Below, piece by piece: positions 14,323-20,736 of a stretch of DNA of 20,736 nucleotides. Under the pieces are notes generated by a model. That model saw nothing but the letters and a program-made list of their open reading frames with translations. It was not told where the DNA came from and did no database searches. Both the position numbers and the translations under genes were made by a program. The DNA lies in the NCBI GenBank assembly GCA_947630155.1, contig CANRGM010000012.1:1-20736 (forward strand). The letters run 5' to 3'. This stretch comes from an uncultured Clostridia bacterium (GTDB lineage: Bacteria; Bacillota; Clostridia; TANB77; CAG-508). The stretch's first letter is position 1. The number at the start of each line of letters is the position of its first letter.

Positions 14323-15246
14323 ATGAATTTAGATAAGAAAATTACAACTCGTCAAAGTTATGCTGAGGCATTAAAAGAATTAGGGGAAAAAAATAAGAAT
14401 ATTGTGGTACTTGATGCAGATTTATCAAGATCAACTAAGACAGATATTTTTGCAAAGGCATTTCCAGAGAGATTTTTTAATATGGGAATATCAGAACAAG
14501 ATATGATAGGAACTTCTGCAGGTTTTGCAACATGTGGAAAGATTCCATTTGCAAATACATATGCTATTTTTGCAGCAGGAAGAGCATATGATCAAATAAG
14601 GAATAGTGTATGTTATCCAAACCTAAATGTCAAGATATGTGCAGCTCATGCAGGTGTAACAGTTGGAGCTGATGGTGCTACACATCAGATGCTTGAAGAT
14701 ATAGCAATGATGAGGGTTTTACCAAATATGAAGGTTTTTTCTCCAAGTGATGATGTTCAAACTAAATTTATAATTAAAGAGATAAGCAAAATTAATGGCC
14801 CATGTTATGTTCGTTTAGCAAGAATTTCAACTCCAGTTATATATGATGAAGATGAAAAATTTGAGATAGGCAAGGCAAAGCAAATTGGCAAAGGTGAAGA
14901 TGCAACCATTATTGCAACAGGAGTATGTGTAGCAGAAGCATTAAAAGCAAAAGCAATTCTGGAGAAAAAAGGAATTTTTGTTAGAGTTCTTGATATTCAT
15001 ACTATAAAACCTATTGATAGAGATGCAATTGTTAGATGTGCACAGGAAACAAAGAAGATTATTACCATTGAAGACCATAGCATATTGGGAGGTCTTGGAA
15101 GTGCTGTTTGTGAAGTTTTAGCTGAAGAATATCCTACTAAAGTAACAAGGTTAGGAATTAATGATTCATTTGGAAAGTCGGGCTCTGCGGAAGAATTAAT
15201 GAAATTATTCAAAATTGATGCACAAGCAATAGTTTCATTGTTTTAA
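14323..15246 (+). CDS. Transketolase, C-terminal (pyrimidine-binding) subunit
   Basis: A 307-aa partner of the preceding subunit. It supplies the TPP pyrimidine-binding domain and the C-terminal regulatory domain. Marks are NMGISEQDMIG with the conserved glutamate E58, FANTYAIFAAGRAYDQIRN (77-95), and the C-terminal domain VRVLDIHTIKPID then TIEDHSILGGLGSAV. Length and order match split transketolases, and the two products are expected to form an alpha2beta2 enzyme. Translation seems to rely on a hairpin-bridged ribosome site (separate entry). No clear terminator follows. Confidence 0.95.
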   Translation: MNLDKKITTRQSYAEALKELGEKNKNIVVLDADLSRSTKTDIFAKAFPERFFNMGISEQDMIGTSAGFATCGKIPFANTYAIFAAGRAYDQIRNSVCYPNLNVKICAAHAGVTVGADGATHQMLEDIAMMRVLPNMKVFSPSDDVQTKFIIKEISKINGPCYVRLARISTPVIYDEDEKFEIGKAKQIGKGEDATIIATGVCVAEALKAKAILEKKGIFVRVLDIHTIKPIDRDAIVRCAQETKKIITIEDHSILGGLGSAVCEVLAEEYPTKVTRLGINDSFGKSGSAEELMKLFKIDAQAIVSLF

Positions 15247-15285
15247 ATTTTTTACCACCTATATTACAACAATATTACAGAAATG

Positions 15286-15314
15286 TTGCAAAAATATTAC
15301 AAATATGGTATAAT
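15286..15314 (+). promoter_or_regulatory. Sigma-A promoter of the 15341 gene
   Basis: TTGCAA (15286-15291), 17-nt spacer, perfect TATAAT (15309-15314). Three copies of ATATTACA (15261, 15272, 15294) lie over and upstream of it and might be operator half-sites. Confidence 0.7.
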
Positions 15315-15340
15315 TAAGTATATGATAGAAGGTGGTAAAT

Positions 15341-15679
15341 ATGGTAATTATAACAATAATATATATTTTATTACTTATTATTACAGCATCTGTAGGTTAT
15401 ACAGTAGTTCAAATTAAATTATATGGAATGAATGTAAAAGACTTTTGGACATTTATTAAGGCTATACAAGATTTAGATGTATTATATAAATTTTCAGAAA
15501 GATATGAAAAGATGTCACCTCATGAGCAAATTATATTTTTGTCCGAGGCTGAAAAAATGTTTAATGCTTTTGAAAAAGTTCCTGCACAAATTTGGGAAGA
15601 TGAATATGAAAAATATTCACATATTTTAGAAGTTTATAGAAGTATTAAAATGCTTAGATGGGCAGATGCAAATTCATAG
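15341..15679 (+). CDS. Hypothetical membrane-anchored protein, 112 aa
   Basis: Unknown family. One strongly hydrophobic N-terminal segment (about 2-22, VIITIIYILLLIITASVGY) is followed by a helical, charged cytoplasmic-looking domain with many aromatic residues (FWTFIKAIQDLDVLYKF and IWEDEYEKYSHILEVYR). ATG 15341 fits AAGGTGG at 15329-15335 better than the overlapping GTG at 15332. It has its own promoter and a strong terminator, so it is a single-gene unit. The ribosome site is complementary to a segment upstream of the promoter (see findings). Confidence 0.75.
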   Translation: MVIITIIYILLLIITASVGYTVVQIKLYGMNVKDFWTFIKAIQDLDVLYKFSERYEKMSPHEQIIFLSEAEKMFNAFEKVPAQIWEDEYEKYSHILEVYRSIKMLRWADANS

Positions 15680-15714
15680 AAATACATATAAACATATAAG
15701 ACTATGACGATGAT

Positions 15715-15750
15715 GCCACACTAAAAAGTTAGTGTGGCTTCATATTTTTT
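15715..15750 (+). terminator. Strong intrinsic terminator
   Basis: GCCACACTAA pairs perfectly with TTAGTGTGGC (15715-15724/15729-15738, 4-nt loop), followed by a T-rich tail. It ends the 15341 gene's transcript. Confidence 0.9.
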
Positions 15751-15794
15751 CACTTGTACAAATTAAGAGAATGATATAGATTGGAGAGATTATT

Positions 15795-16854
15795 ATGAAC
15801 CGGAGATTTTCTTCATATTCCAGATGAAATAAAATATATAATAATAGAATTATTTTTTAATACAAATCTAAAAGATAGAAAAATTCTAAAAATGGTTGCA
15901 CCTAATGGAGAAATTACATTAGAACAATTATATATGGTTCTTTATGAGTTTCAACAAAGGTCAGGACAGATATTAAAAAGAAATATCAAAAAAGAATATG
16001 CTAATTTATCTGAAGATGAAATTCTTTGTCAAATAGAGAAACAGATAGTAACTAGAAGTGATGAGGCTACAGAAATAAAAAAGTGGTTAAGTTTAGATAA
16101 TCAAACAGATGGATTTGCAAACGATTTAGATAGAAAGATTTTTGAATTGAGACAACAAGGGTTGCCTTATAATAGAATAGTAAAATGTTTAGAAAATCAA
16201 GGAATCACAATAAGTGAGTATTTATTAAATAAAAGGTGCAAAGAGATATATAGACAAAGAAATATTACAGAACCTAAAATTACATTAAAAGGTAGAAAAA
16301 AATCAAAGGATGAAAAAAAGCCAAAACAAATCGAAAGTTTTGAAGAAGAGATATTTGAAATGAGAGAGTGTGGAACTTCATATAAAGACATATCAAATTA
16401 TTTTATACAAAAAGGGGTACAGACTAACCCAAATGCTATACGTAAAATATGCAAAAAAATATATATTGAAAATGGATTAAAAGAGCCTAAATATGAGTCA
16501 AAGTTTGCAAAATTGCATAATAATGAAGATGAAGAAATTTTAAGATTAAAAAAACAAGGAGTATCTTTTAGAAATATTGAGAGAATTTTTAAAGAGAGAG
16601 GAATATCAATATCACATGAGGGAATCAGAAAAAGATATAATAAAATGATAAAAATGAATTCTGATTCACGTAATGAAACAGACGATATTAATAAACCAGT
16701 AATTAATTTAGATAATGTAGATAAGGATAGATTAAGAAAAGTAATTGAAAATTTGAGAAAAACTAGAAATGCTACACAAGATCAACTAAATCAATTAGCA
16801 GAGTTATATGAAATAGAATTGGATTCAGAATGTATAATAGATTGGTATAGATAA
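15795..16854 (+). CDS. Protein with three HTH-like repeats, +1 shift at codon 3 (CGG)
   Basis: The only well-placed start is ATG 15795, with GGAG 8 nt upstream. It reads ATG AAC CGG and then stops eight codons later. Skipping the C at 15801 joins it to a 352-aa frame beginning MNGDFLHIPDEIKY. The frame is open and protein-like from there, well before the first downstream ATG at 15892. Three repeats of about 45 residues (112-156, 183-227, 245-288) share the pattern E-I-x-x-L/M-x-x-x-G-x-S/P-Y/F-x-x-I, then a second helix pair ending in a basic helix, as in helix-turn-helix repeats. A Lys-rich linker lies between repeats 1 and 2. The C-terminus (about 308-350) is acidic and helical. Probably a DNA-binding protein; I do not recognise the family. 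It precedes nifS. Confidence 0.75.
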
Positions 16855-16975
16855 ATTTAAGAATTAAATATTAGTAACATATTTTGGGCAGATAAATATA
16901 ATAAAATTAGAATTATTACGCTAATGAATAAAATTTCATTAAAAAAATATACTAAATTATTGATAAGATTTTTAA

Positions 16976-17005
16976 GGTTTATAGGTAGGACCTTATTAAA
17001 AACCT
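16976..17005 (+). other. Possible leader structure upstream of nifS
   Basis: AAGGT/ACCTT and AGGTTT/AAACCT can form two overlapping, mutually exclusive small stems between 16975 and 17007, about 30 nt before the nifS ribosome site. No recognised riboswitch. The rest of 16855-17033 shows nothing I can name. Confidence 0.25.
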
Positions 17006-17033
17006 AAATATGTTATGCAAGGAAGTATAATAA

Positions 17034-18163
17034 ATGGAATTGATATATTTTGATCATGCTGCAACTACACCTGTTAGAGAGGAAGTTTTAAAAGAAATGC
17101 TTCCATATTTTTCAATAAATTATGGGAACCCATCATCTATATATTCTATAGGAAGAAGAAGTAAAAAAGCTGTTGATACTGCAAGAGAAAGAGTTGCAAG
17201 AGCAATAGGGTGTAGTGAAAAGGAAGTGTATTTTACATCATGTGGTAGTGAATCTGATAATTTAGCAATTAAAGGTGTGGCTAAAGCTAATATTAATAAG
17301 GGAAAACATATAATTACAAGCAAAATAGAACATCCTGCGGTATTAAATACATGTAAAAGTTTAGAAAAGGATGGGTATGAAGTAACATATCTAAATGTTG
17401 ATGAAAATCGGCTTTGTTAATTTAGAGGAGTTAAAAAATTCAATAAAGGATGAAACAATTTTGATAAGTATAATGTTTGCTAACAATGAGATTGGTACTA
17501 TTCAGCCAATCAAGGAGATTGCTAGAATTGCTAAAAAAGCGAATGTTCTATTTCATACAGATGCTGTTCAAGCTGTTGGAAATGTTAAAATAGATGTAAA
17601 TGATTTGGGTGTAGATTTATTGTCTATGTCTTCACATAAATTTTATGGACCTAAAGGTGTAGGTGCTTTGTATGTAAGAAGCGGAGTGGATTTTGTTAAG
17701 ATACAGGATGGAGGTCATCAAGAAAGAAATAAAAGATCAGGTACCGAAAATGTTGCAGGTATTGTTGGATTGGGAAAGGCTATAGAATTAGCTAATGAAA
17801 ATTTAGAAAATTATAATGCAAAATTACTAAAATTAAGAAACTATTTTATCAAAGAAATTACAAGTAAGTATCAAAATGTAAAAGTCAATGGAGATTTGAA
17901 GCAAAGGCTTCCAGGTAATATTAATATTTCTTTTCCTGGAATTGATGGAGAAGAATTACTCTTAAAGTTAGATAGTCAAGGAATATGTGCTTCAGCTGGT
18001 TCTGCATGTAGTTCAGGTTCTTTAGAACCATCACATGTTCTAATGGCTATTGGTTTAGATAGTGATTATGCACGGAGGAACACTTCGTATTACTTTGGGT
18101 GAAGAAAATAATATTGAGGAGATTAAATTTTTGATTGATGTGATTGATAAAATAATAGTTTAA
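17034..18163 (+). CDS. nifS: Cysteine desulfurase (NifS/IscS family), read through two +1 shifts at CGG
   Basis: A PLP enzyme that takes sulfur from cysteine for Fe-S cluster or tRNA thiolation. Read straight, it stops at codon 129. Skipping the C of in-frame CGG at 17409 (AAT-C-GGC) and at 18073 (GCA-C-GGA) gives a continuous 375-aa protein of normal family length. It shows FDHAATTPV (6-14), GSESDN and EHPAV near the N-terminus, HTDAVQ (174-179), the PLP lysine K202 in SSHKFYG, the catalytic C325 in SAGSACSSGS, and the C-terminal GTLRITLGEEN block, ending at TAA 18161-18163. Both catalytic residues lie after the first shift, so the unshifted product would be inactive. The first shift falls exactly in the conserved D-x-N-G turn. 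AAGGAAG precedes ATG 17034. Pseudogene or sequencing error are the alternatives. Confidence 0.88.
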
Positions 18164-18202
18164 AAGTAGGAAAAGTGAGTATACTATAAATAAAAGTATA
18201 TG

Positions 18203-18246
18203 TTACAGTTCCTTTGTTTAAGCGTATTTATAAAAATGAACTGTAA
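18203..18246 (+). other. 9-bp inverted repeat between nifS and TSUP genes
   Basis: TTACAGTTC (18203-18211) and GAACTGTAA (18238-18246) are perfect complements with a 26-nt loop. The right arm sits just upstream of the next gene's ribosome site. A second small repeat TATACT/AGTATA lies before it. It could be a leader hairpin or operator; there is no T-run for termination. Confidence 0.35.
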
Positions 18247-18267
18247 TAAAGGTGTGGGAGAGATATA

Positions 18268-18618
18268 GTGAAAATATTAAAAAATTCTATTATAGGAATT
18301 TGCGCAGGATTTATTACGGGTTTGTTTTCTACTGGAGGAGGTATGATAGTTTTACCAGCTATTATTTATTTTATGAAACTGGATGAGAAGGAAGCTAGAG
18401 CTACAACTATTTTTTCGATTTTACCAATGGTAATTGTGGCTTCTATTTTTTATTATAAGGACAAGTATTTTGATTGGAACCTGGGGCTGAAGTGTGCTAT
18501 TGGTGGTATTATTGGTGGATTTTTGGGTAGTAAGTTGCTTAGGCGATTTTCTGATAAGTTTTTGAAAGTCGTGTTTATTTGTTTTCTTGTGTATGCGGGG
18601 TTTAATATGTTGCGTTAA
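18268..18618 (+). CDS. Half-size TSUP (TauE/SafE) transporter, subunit 1
   Basis: A 116-aa membrane protein of the TSUP/TauE-SafE family (export of sulfite or other sulfur-containing anions). It has about four membrane segments and the family's N-terminal repeat signature GFITGLFSTGGGMIVLPAI (15-33). Full-size members have eight helices; here the two halves are separate adjacent genes. The start is GTG 18268 after a GGGAG-containing ribosome site. The gene ends at TAA 18616-18618, overlapped by the next gene's Shine-Dalgarno. It lies downstream of a cysteine desulfurase, which fits a sulfur theme but does not prove one. Confidence 0.85.
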   Translation: MKILKNSIIGICAGFITGLFSTGGGMIVLPAIIYFMKLDEKEARATTIFSILPMVIVASIFYYKDKYFDWNLGLKCAIGGIIGGFLGSKLLRRFSDKFLKVVFICFLVYAGFNMLR

Positions 18619-18636
18619 GGAGGAATTCTTCTAAAG

Positions 18637-19056
18637 ATGGAAATTTTAATTGGAACTATTTCTGGAATTGTTACTGCTATAGGTTCTGGCGGAGGAACTA
18701 TATTAATTTTATTATTAACGATGTTTTTGGGAATTCCACAACATGTAGCTCAAGCTACAAATTTGATTTTTTTTGTTCCAACATCAATTACTGCCATTGT
18801 AATGAATATTAAAAATAAGAATATAAATTTTAAAGTGGGTAATATTATCATTTTGTTTGGAGTGATTGGAGCTATAATTGGGGCAATTGTTTCTAGTAAG
18901 ATTCAAGTACAGAGTTTGAGAAAACTTTTTGGTATTTTTTTATTATTTGTATCATTACATGAAATTTACAATTTTTACAACCTGTATATAAAAAAGAAAA
19001 ATACAAATAATAATTTTGAATACAAAAAGGAGGTTGATAAAAATGAAATTAATTAA
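18637..19056 (+). CDS. Half-size TSUP (TauE/SafE) transporter, subunit 2
   Basis: A 139-aa second half of the split transporter. It carries the matching repeat signature GTISGIVTAIGSGGGTIL (6-23), followed by three or four hydrophobic segments and a polar Lys/Asn-rich C-terminal tail. AAGGAGG (18617-18623) overlaps the previous stop codon, so translation is probably coupled. Its last codons overlap the 45-aa ORF at 19043. The substrate is unknown. Confidence 0.85.
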   Translation: MEILIGTISGIVTAIGSGGGTILILLLTMFLGIPQHVAQATNLIFFVPTSITAIVMNIKNKNINFKVGNIIILFGVIGAIIGAIVSSKIQVQSLRKLFGIFLLFVSLHEIYNFYNLYIKKKNTNNNFEYKKEVDKNEIN

Positions 19057-19180
19057 GGGAATGTTGATTGGTGGAATGGTTTCTGCTGGTTTAGTATTGA
19101 TGTATGGCGAAGCTATAGGATTTAATAAAAGAAAAATGATGAAACAAGGGAAAAAAATGATGAAAAAAATGGGATTATAA
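19043..19180 (+). CDS. Small membrane peptide, 45 aa
   Basis: An ORF overlapping the end of TSUP subunit 2 in another frame, with a strong AGGAGG site (about 19029-19034). The product is one glycine-rich hydrophobic segment (MLIGGMVSAGLVLMYGEA) followed by a very basic, Met/Lys-rich tail (KRKMMKQGKKMMKKMG), giving a single-pass, positive-inside topology. It is translated as part of the transporter operon. Unknown function; short Gly-rich membrane peptides of this kind are common in Clostridia. Confidence 0.65.
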   Translation: MKLIKGMLIGGMVSAGLVLMYGEAIGFNKRKMMKQGKKMMKKMGL

Positions 19181-19201
19181 AATTATATATTTAAGTGTAA
19201 G

Positions 19202-19247
19202 TTATATTCTAGTAAGGTGCTTGAAAAAGAACTTTACTAGAATATAA
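19202..19247. terminator. Hairpin terminator between converging genes
   Basis: A 14-bp perfect stem (19202-19215/19234-19247) that extends inward with wobble pairs. AT-rich sequence on both sides allows it to end the transporter operon and perhaps the opposing gene. Confidence 0.65.
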
Positions 19248-19299
19248 ACATTTAAATTTTTAGTATTTACTTGTATTAGAGGTTAATTCAAATGCTAAA

Positions 19300-19728
19300 T
19301 TAGCAATCTTTCTCGTGATCTTCTTCATGACATGGAAAGTGTTCATTTTTATCACAATCAAGTTTAACACCTTTTAAACATGTTCCTTTATGATGGCATG
19401 TTGTACAAATTTTATGGTGTCTTACTTTGTTTGCCCAAATTTGTACTTCATAAAATTTGTTTGCACATAATGGTCCAAATACAAATTCACCGTTTTTATC
19501 TGTAAATGTGTGGCTTACAGGTTTTCTTTCTTCTTTTCCACAATCTTTATCAACTTCTATTAATTTTACAACTGCATCTTTTACAGGTTCATCATAGGCA
19601 TCTTTTATAATTCCATATATTACAGAACGATTGTCTTCTGGTAAAGTGATATCTATATCAAATTGTTTCCCAGAAGAAATAACTCCATCAACCTCAACTA
19701 CAGGGCATATATTTTTATCAAGTTCCAT
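19300..19728 (-). CDS. Carboxypeptidase-regulatory-like domain protein with Cys/His-rich tail
   Basis: A 142-aa protein. The core (about 35-105) matches the transthyretin-like CarboxypepD_reg fold: SVIYGIIKDAYDEPVKDAVVKL, then FTDKNGEFVFGPL and FYEVQIWANK. The C-terminal 40 residues hold at least six cysteines and several histidines (HHKICTTCHHKGTC, then DCDKNEHFPCHEEDHEKDC), suggesting metal binding or cross-linking. No signal peptide. ATG 19728 is preferred over the upstream frame start because AAAGGA lies about 10 nt before it. Cysteine-rich proteins of this kind sometimes occur in spore outer layers; the CATACTATA upstream (minus strand, near 19775) would fit a sporulation promoter, but this is speculative. 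Confidence 0.7.
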   Translation of the reverse strand: MELDKNICPVVEVDGVISSGKQFDIDITLPEDNRSVIYGIIKDAYDEPVKDAVVKLIEVDKDCGKEERKPVSHTFTDKNGEFVFGPLCANKFYEVQIWANKVRHHKICTTCHHKGTCLKGVKLDCDKNEHFPCHEEDHEKDC

Positions 19729-19842
19729 ATTTATCATCCTTTCTATATTTTGCAAGCATGTGTTTATTTGCTTAGTATATAGTATGTAAATTTTGACATA
19801 ATGTGACAGGATTTTTGGTACGAAAAAAATTCTTTGAAAGTA

Positions 19843-19871
19843 TTGACAAAAGCAAAAAGATGAAGTACAAT
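19843..19871 (+). promoter_or_regulatory. Promoter of the tRNA-His/tRNA-Gln operon
   Basis: TTGACA (19843-19848), 17 nt, TACAAT (19866-19871), ending about 26 nt before tRNA-His. Confidence 0.8.
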
Positions 19872-19897
19872 TATAAATGCATTATGGAAGTGGACAT

Positions 19898-19975
19898 GGT
19901 GGATGTAGCTCAGTTGGTTAGAGCGCTAGTTTGTGGCACTAGAGGCCGTGGGTTCGAGTCCCATCTTCCACCCCA
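19898..19975 (+). tRNA. trnH: tRNA-His (anticodon GTG)
   Basis: Complete cloverleaf with the histidine-specific extra G at -1 facing C73, anticodon loop TTGTGGC, T-loop GGTTCGAGTCC, and encoded CCA. The acceptor has one T-T mismatch near its base. Confidence 0.96.
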
Positions 19976-19992
19976 GTAAAAATTCTATACAT

Positions 19993-20067
19993 TGGGCTGT
20001 AGCCAAGCGGTAAGGCATCAGACTTTGACTCTGACATGCGCTAGTTCGAATCTAGCCAGCCCAACCA
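19993..20067 (+). tRNA. trnQ: tRNA-Gln (anticodon TTG)
   Basis: Acceptor TGGGCTG/CAGCCCA, anticodon loop CTTTGAC with TTG, discriminator A, encoded CCA. It lies 17 nt after tRNA-His and shares its promoter. Confidence 0.97.
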
Positions 20068-20072
20068 TTGAT

Positions 20073-20110
20073 AAATAGCAACTTTCAAGAAATTGGAGGT
20101 TGTTATTTTT
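20073..20110 (+). terminator. Terminator of the tRNA operon
   Basis: A 14-bp stem including a few G-T wobbles (20073-20086/20095-20108), running into six T residues. Confidence 0.8.
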
Positions 20111-20171
20111 TGCGTATGTCAAAAACATAGCAGAATTTGAAAAAATAATTAAACAAATGTTTGCAAAAGTA

Positions 20172-20200
20172 TTGAAAATTATTTGAAATTATTGTATAAT
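20172..20200 (+). promoter_or_regulatory. Sigma-A promoter of the dinD-like gene
   Basis: TTGAAA (20172-20177), 17 nt, perfect TATAAT (20195-20200). No LexA-type GAAC-N4-GTTC box is visible around it. Confidence 0.75.
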
Positions 20201-20236
20201 AATCTCATTAGATACTTAGAAGGGAGACGATGAAAT

Positions 20237-20736
20237 ATGAACAAATTAGTAAAAAACAACAATAAAACATTTGAGAATATCAAGCATGTTGATGAGAACG
20301 GATTTGAATTTTGGTATGCTAGAGAACTTATGGTTATATTAGAATACAAACAATGGAGAAGATTTGAAAGTGTAATTGACAAAGCAATACAAGCTTGTCA
20401 AAACAGCGGTATTAGTGCATTTGAACATTTTGCCAACGTTGGCAAGTTGTCAAGAAGAGCTAATAATGCGGAAGTTGAAATAAACGATTACAAATTATCT
20501 CGTTATGCTTGCTACTTAATAGCTCAAAATGGGGATTCTAGGAAGAAAGTAATCGCTCTTGCTCAAACATATTTTGCAGTTCAAACCAGAAAACAAGAAA
20601 TCAGCGAAAAAGAATATAGTTCACTTACAGAAGATGAAAAAAGATTATATCAAAGGGACTTAACAAGAAAAGGCAATTATTCACTTAATAAAACAGCAAA
20701 AAAAGCAGGGGTTAAAAATTTTGATAAATTTCATAA
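20237..20736 (+). CDS. DinD-like / antirepressor-type protein (partial)
   Basis: At least 166 aa, cut by the window end. It resembles E. coli DinD (DNA-damage-inducible protein D), a BRO-N/antirepressor-related family. FENIKHVDENGFEFWYARELMVILEYKQWRRF is followed by AIQACQNSG, then the hallmark DYKLSRYACYLIAQNGDSRKKVIALAQTYFAVQTRKQE and an EDEKRLYQRDLTRK segment. In E. coli the protein inhibits RecA filament activity; elsewhere the family is often carried on phages and mobile elements. AAGGGAG (about 20219-20225) supports ATG 20237. A 16-bp perfect palindrome lies inside the coding region (20430-20445). Confidence 0.88.
   Translation, partial: MNKLVKNNNKTFENIKHVDENGFEFWYARELMVILEYKQWRRFESVIDKAIQACQNSGISAFEHFANVGKLSRRANNAEVEINDYKLSRYACYLIAQNGDSRKKVIALAQTYFAVQTRKQEISEKEYSSLTEDEKRLYQRDLTRKGNYSLNKTAKKAGVKNFDKFH

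Noticed and set aside
13427..15246. Transketolase broken in two by mutation
   Set aside because: The halves have complete domain boundaries and separate starts. Split transketolases are normal in Clostridia and archaea.
18268..19056. Two short TSUP genes as one frameshifted transporter
   Set aside because: Each half has its own start codon and ribosome site and a complete helix set. No CGG lies at the junction. Split half-size TSUP pairs occur in Firmicutes.
1..20736. CRISPR array, prophage block, rRNA or replication origin
   Set aside because: No regularly spaced repeats, structural phage genes, rRNA segments or DnaA-box clusters were seen.

Overview
The window is about 20.7 kb of very AT-rich DNA from a spore-forming, low-GC Firmicute, most likely an uncultured gut-type Clostridia. 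The evidence is an alpha/beta-type small acid-soluble spore protein, AGGAGG-type ribosome binding sites, ClpC with a UVR motif, a split two-gene transketolase, and a Clostridia-type coiled-coil/zinc-ribbon protein (CD1247-like). The taxon cannot be fixed from this sequence alone.

Layout. 1-2.6 kb: a CaCA-family cation antiporter (+) and asnS (-) converge on a shared terminator. 2.6-5.9 kb: an accessory module (DUF1016/PDDEXK nuclease, a Cys-motif protein, a membrane-anchored small protein). It is flanked by two direct copies of the last gene's 3' end plus terminator. 5.9-10.0 kb: a spore protein gene (-), a 48-codon ORF, clpC and dapA. 10.0-13.4 kb: a MITE-like inverted-repeat element, efp, a zinc-ribbon gene, an M23 peptidase gene (-), tRNA-Trp (-), tmRNA (-), and a second broken MITE copy joined to a perfect 31-bp palindrome. 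13.4-19.2 kb: transketolase N and C subunits, a small membrane protein, a three-HTH-repeat protein, a NifS cysteine desulfurase, two half-size TSUP transporters and a 45-aa membrane peptide. 19.3-20.7 kb: a Cys/His-rich beta-sandwich protein (-), tRNA-His, tRNA-Gln and a dinD-like gene cut by the window edge.

Main result. Three conserved genes (M23 peptidase, HTH-repeat protein, nifS) appear broken by five single-base frameshifts. All five are the same event: an in-frame CGG codon at which skipping the C (+1 shift, next codon GGN = Gly) restores the family sequence. By eye I find no other in-frame CGG codon in any coding sequence of the window, although the trinucleotide CGG occurs about 30 times out of frame. 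This points to CGG being unassigned in this organism, with ribosomes making a +1 shift (or four-base Gly decoding) whenever it reaches the A site. The NifS PLP lysine and catalytic cysteine, and the M23 HxH motif, are encoded only after such shifts.

Secondary results: two genes (asnS, tktB) have a hairpin placed between a good Shine-Dalgarno sequence and a distant ATG. dapA has a 10-bp inverted repeat enclosing its ribosome binding site. A MITE-like family is present twice. Function calls rest on recognised motifs; no database search was possible.
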